7,833 nt of DNA from Acetofilamentum sp. (GTDB lineage Bacteria > Bacteroidota > Bacteroidia > Bacteroidales > DTU049). The notes beneath the pieces are model-generated. The model made no database searches. It had not been told where the DNA came from and saw only the letters and a list, made by a program, of their open reading frames with translations. The translations under genes and the position numbers were made by a program. Numbering within the stretch: position 1 is the stretch's first letter; each line of letters starts with the position of its first letter. Below, in pieces: positions 5,714 to 7,833 of the stretch. The stretch is from positions 1 to 7,833 of the forward strand of contig DYON01000123.1 in the NCBI GenBank assembly GCA_020720525.1, read 5' to 3'.

Positions 5714-7751
5714 TCGTTCCATCAATTATCATCTTTGAATCGTCGCTAACTACAATTTTGGCTCCTTTTGCAACAATGAGTTCGGCTCCTGGATGAATAT
5801 AAAATACCGAACGGTTTTTGAGTATCAATTTCGATTTTGGCGACAAATACATCCGTGTGCCTGGCAGCATCTCGAACCAAGTAGTACTTGTAAAACATCT
5901 AATTCCGTTTACCACTATAGACGAATCGGAATAGGTTGGAGTATATCCAATATCGAATGTGAGTCGGCTTTTCTCGTCGAGTACCAAATCGTATTTGTTG
6001 TCGGAAGCAAGTTTCGGGAGTATAATATGCGGAGCGCACCAACGCACGTTTCCCGAAACAAGATTGTCGCCGTTTCTAACTCTCACCAATATTTCGCCTC
6101 GATTGGGATAATTCTCTTTAACAATTTCGATACTCACCGAATTCAAATAAATAATCCGGTTATCGGGAGCTTTGCCTTTGTTAACCAAACGGTCGTCGTT
6201 GAGAAGCGTCAGTGAGTTGGCTGTAGAAGGATTGCTTGCAACACCTATTTTTGAGTTCCCATTTTTACAAAAAGCATAGCCTGCTTCGCCAAGATATGAA
6301 AGATTGTTATGGATTTCGGTACCCATTTTTTCAATGGCTTGCAATCGTTTTTCGCTTTCGGCAATACGACCGTCATTATTGTTATCCCATGCAACAATTT
6401 CGGCAACAGAATTTCCACTCAGCGCATTTTGCTTTGATCTAATTCTCTCAAAGGGAAAAGAAAGCTCATTGTTTACACACCAATTGTTGCGAACCATCGT
6501 ATCGCCCCACTGAATATCGTACATTCCGCTTGCAGGAAGCACCCTGATAAAATCGGCGGGGTCGCTGAACGCATTCTTCCCATCAAGCGCATTGTGGGCA
6601 ACTTGAATATAGGCATATAGGCCAGGAGCAGCTACACCCGAGCAGCCCGACGATTGATATTGAAATACATCGAACGGGCTTCCATTAAAGCTTTGTGTTT
6701 GATGGTTTTCGATCCACAACCATTGCTGATATTCGCTTGATGGAATTCCGGGTAAACGAATGCGAATAGCATCGCCATATTTCACAAAATCGCGTATTAC
6801 CAGCACTGTGTCGATGCATTTTCCATCGCTGAAATCGAAATCGGTGTTCACTTCCTCGCCAGTGGTGGTGCCAGCCGAGATAAACCATTTTTTTGCAGGT
6901 AACTTCCAGCAAAGTTTATATCGATCCCAGCCATTGCATGTGAGCAACGATTTATTGGCAGCACCCATCATTCCCCAGCCGCCTTGAAACGACATAAAAA
7001 GTTGTGCCCCACTGGCCGCATGGTTTCCGCCACAGCAATGCACATTGTTTCCTCCCAACAATAGGTGATTGAATTCGTGCAACATAATATGCAGTGGACT
7101 TGCATTGCGGGTACTAAACAAGCTATAACTATCTGTTTTCACCGGACCTTTAGCCGAAAGATTTCCTGGCGATGCATAACCAGAAAGGTTTCCCGGATAT
7201 GTAGAATTTCTCACAATAAACATGATATGATCAAAATACATCAAATCGGAACTATCACTTTTTATTTTTGTTGCACCTGCTTTCGATTTTTTCCAAAGGT
7301 TAAAGCTATCGGGCGGCAAATTGTTTTGTGTTAAAAATCCTTTCGCCCAAATACTATTGATAAGTGCACCAGCATCAACTCGTCCATCCGACTTATAAAC
7401 AAAAGGCGCAGATGGGTTTTCGGGATTGAGCAAAATGTCGCCATATACCACAAAATCGCCAAAAGAGCTTTCGTTGTAGTAGCGAGTACCCAATCCTTTT
7501 GTTTTGCCAGGACCCGAATCGAAAAGCTCGTTCGCCCAAGAGGGATATCTCCCTGGTTTCCAGTACTCACCTACTTCGGATGCGAATTTATCGGTGCCAC
7601 CTGGGTATTCTATTTCTACAAAAACAAGTAAAATTCTAAACACACCATGTGCAGGAAGCACATATCCGTTTCGAGTGTTTATATCGGCTCCTTGCTGTGC
7701 AGGAGAAAACAGAGCAGAAGTCAATAGCATTAAAACCAAAATTAAACGCAT
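5700..7751 (-). CDS. Secreted M6-like (immune inhibitor A type) zinc metalloprotease
   Basis: 683 residues from ATG 7751. Residues 1-18 form a signal peptide (MRLILVLMLLTSALFSPA), so the protein is exported. Residues about 37-285 resemble the M6 catalytic domain, with HEFNH at 225-229 (zinc ligands H225 and H229, catalytic E226), a possible third ligand H238 in GGNNVH, a Met-containing WGMMG turn at 259-263, and GWDRYKLCW at 274-282 as in M6 proteases. The histidine spacing is longer than the usual HExxHxxGxxH. A calcium-binding EF-hand-like loop is visible at 456-467 (D456, N458, D460, E467). The C-terminus (about 585-683) is a chain of short beta strands ending in turn-rich repeats (GAELIV-KGAKIVV), without a sorting signal I recognise. 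Inferred role: extracellular protein degradation. The start is supported by the signal peptide and a promoter-like box 16 nt upstream. Confidence 0.85.
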   Translation of the reverse strand: MRLILVLMLLTSALFSPAQQGADINTRNGYVLPAHGVFRILLVFVEIEYPGGTDKFASEVGEYWKPGRYPSWANELFDSGPGKTKGLGTRYYNESSFGDFVVYGDILLNPENPSAPFVYKSDGRVDAGALINSIWAKGFLTQNNLPPDSFNLWKKSKAGATKIKSDSSDLMYFDHIMFIVRNSTYPGNLSGYASPGNLSAKGPVKTDSYSLFSTRNASPLHIMLHEFNHLLLGGNNVHCCGGNHAASGAQLFMSFQGGWGMMGAANKSLLTCNGWDRYKLCWKLPAKKWFISAGTTTGEEVNTDFDFSDGKCIDTVLVIRDFVKYGDAIRIRLPGIPSSEYQQWLWIENHQTQSFNGSPFDVFQYQSSGCSGVAAPGLYAYIQVAHNALDGKNAFSDPADFIRVLPASGMYDIQWGDTMVRNNWCVNNELSFPFERIRSKQNALSGNSVAEIVAWDNNNDGRIAESEKRLQAIEKMGTEIHNNLSYLGEAGYAFCKNGNSKIGVASNPSTANSLTLLNDDRLVNKGKAPDNRIIYLNSVSIEIVKENYPNRGEILVRVRNGDNLVSGNVRWCAPHIILPKLASDNKYDLVLDEKSRLTFDIGYTPTYSDSSIVVNGIRCFTSTTWFEMLPGTRMYLSPKSKLILKNRSVFYIHPGAELIVAKGAKIVVSDDSKMIIDGTITRL

Positions 7752-7767
7752 AATCTATTCTTTGTTG

Positions 7768-7775
7768 TAAAAATA
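7768..7775 (-). promoter_or_regulatory. -7-like promoter box (TATTTTTA) for the protease gene
   Basis: On the minus strand TATTTTTA lies 16 nt before the ATG at 7751 and differs from TAnnTTTG only in the last base. The surroundings are very AT-rich, so a chance match is quite possible. Confidence 0.3.
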
Positions 7776-7833
7776 CAAAAAAGTGAAACAACATTAATCT
7801 AAAATATTTTTGAAATTAAACGTTCAATGATTT
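7776..7833. other. AT-rich intergenic end of window
   Basis: Upstream flank of the protease gene. I see no gene, hairpin or repeat in it. Confidence 0.5.

Noticed and set aside
5793..6215. 140-residue open frame on the plus strand opposite the protease gene
   Set aside because: It is antisense to a well-supported coding region with signal peptide and catalytic motifs, and its translation shows no domain.
7132..7199. Short protein repeat PGNLS (twice) in the protease, as a repeat domain
   Set aside because: Only two copies within about 15 residues; more likely a loop than a domain array.

Overview
The window looks like chromosomal DNA from a member of the Bacteroidota, most likely class Bacteroidia. 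Three things point there. The base composition is moderately AT-rich and Shine-Dalgarno sites are absent. Start codons are preceded by Bacteroidota-type -7 boxes (TAnnTTTG, or one mismatch from it). The protein types fit too: a YjjG-like HAD phosphatase, a secreted TlpA-like thioredoxin with a long N-terminal region, and a secreted M6-like metalloprotease. No genus can be assigned from the sequence alone.

Layout. Positions 1-698 (minus strand) hold an almost complete HAD-family nucleotidase gene whose last codons run off the left edge. It is divergent from a gene ending at 2309 (plus strand) that encodes a membrane-anchored protein of unknown function with a large extracytoplasmic domain. Between the two, around 699-803, each strand has a promoter-like box, and a small perfect inverted repeat lies between the boxes. 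Next on the plus strand is a secreted thioredoxin-fold protein (about 2460-3815). A 225-bp intergenic stretch (3816-4040) follows and is unusually structured: three blocks of 7-nt tandem repeats are interleaved with three perfect or near-perfect hairpins. After it come two translationally coupled genes, a NuoE-like [2Fe-2S] protein (4041-4481) and a NuoF-like FMN/[4Fe-4S] flavoprotein (4478-5713). Together they would form an NADH-oxidising module, but no NuoG, hydrogenase or formate dehydrogenase gene adjoins them. The window closes with a convergent minus-strand gene (5700-7751) for a secreted M6-like metalloprotease, whose 3' end overlaps the end of the NuoF gene by 14 bp.

Working together. 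Only the NuoE/NuoF pair is clearly one functional unit. The other genes look like separate transcription units, each with its own promoter-like box. Four of the six proteins are ordinary members of known families. The points worth a second look are the composite repeat region, the orphan NuoEF pair, the M6-like protease with its lengthened zinc motif, an EF-hand-like loop and an odd C-terminal tail, and the unknown membrane protein. I did not see convincing evidence of a wholly new multi-gene system here.
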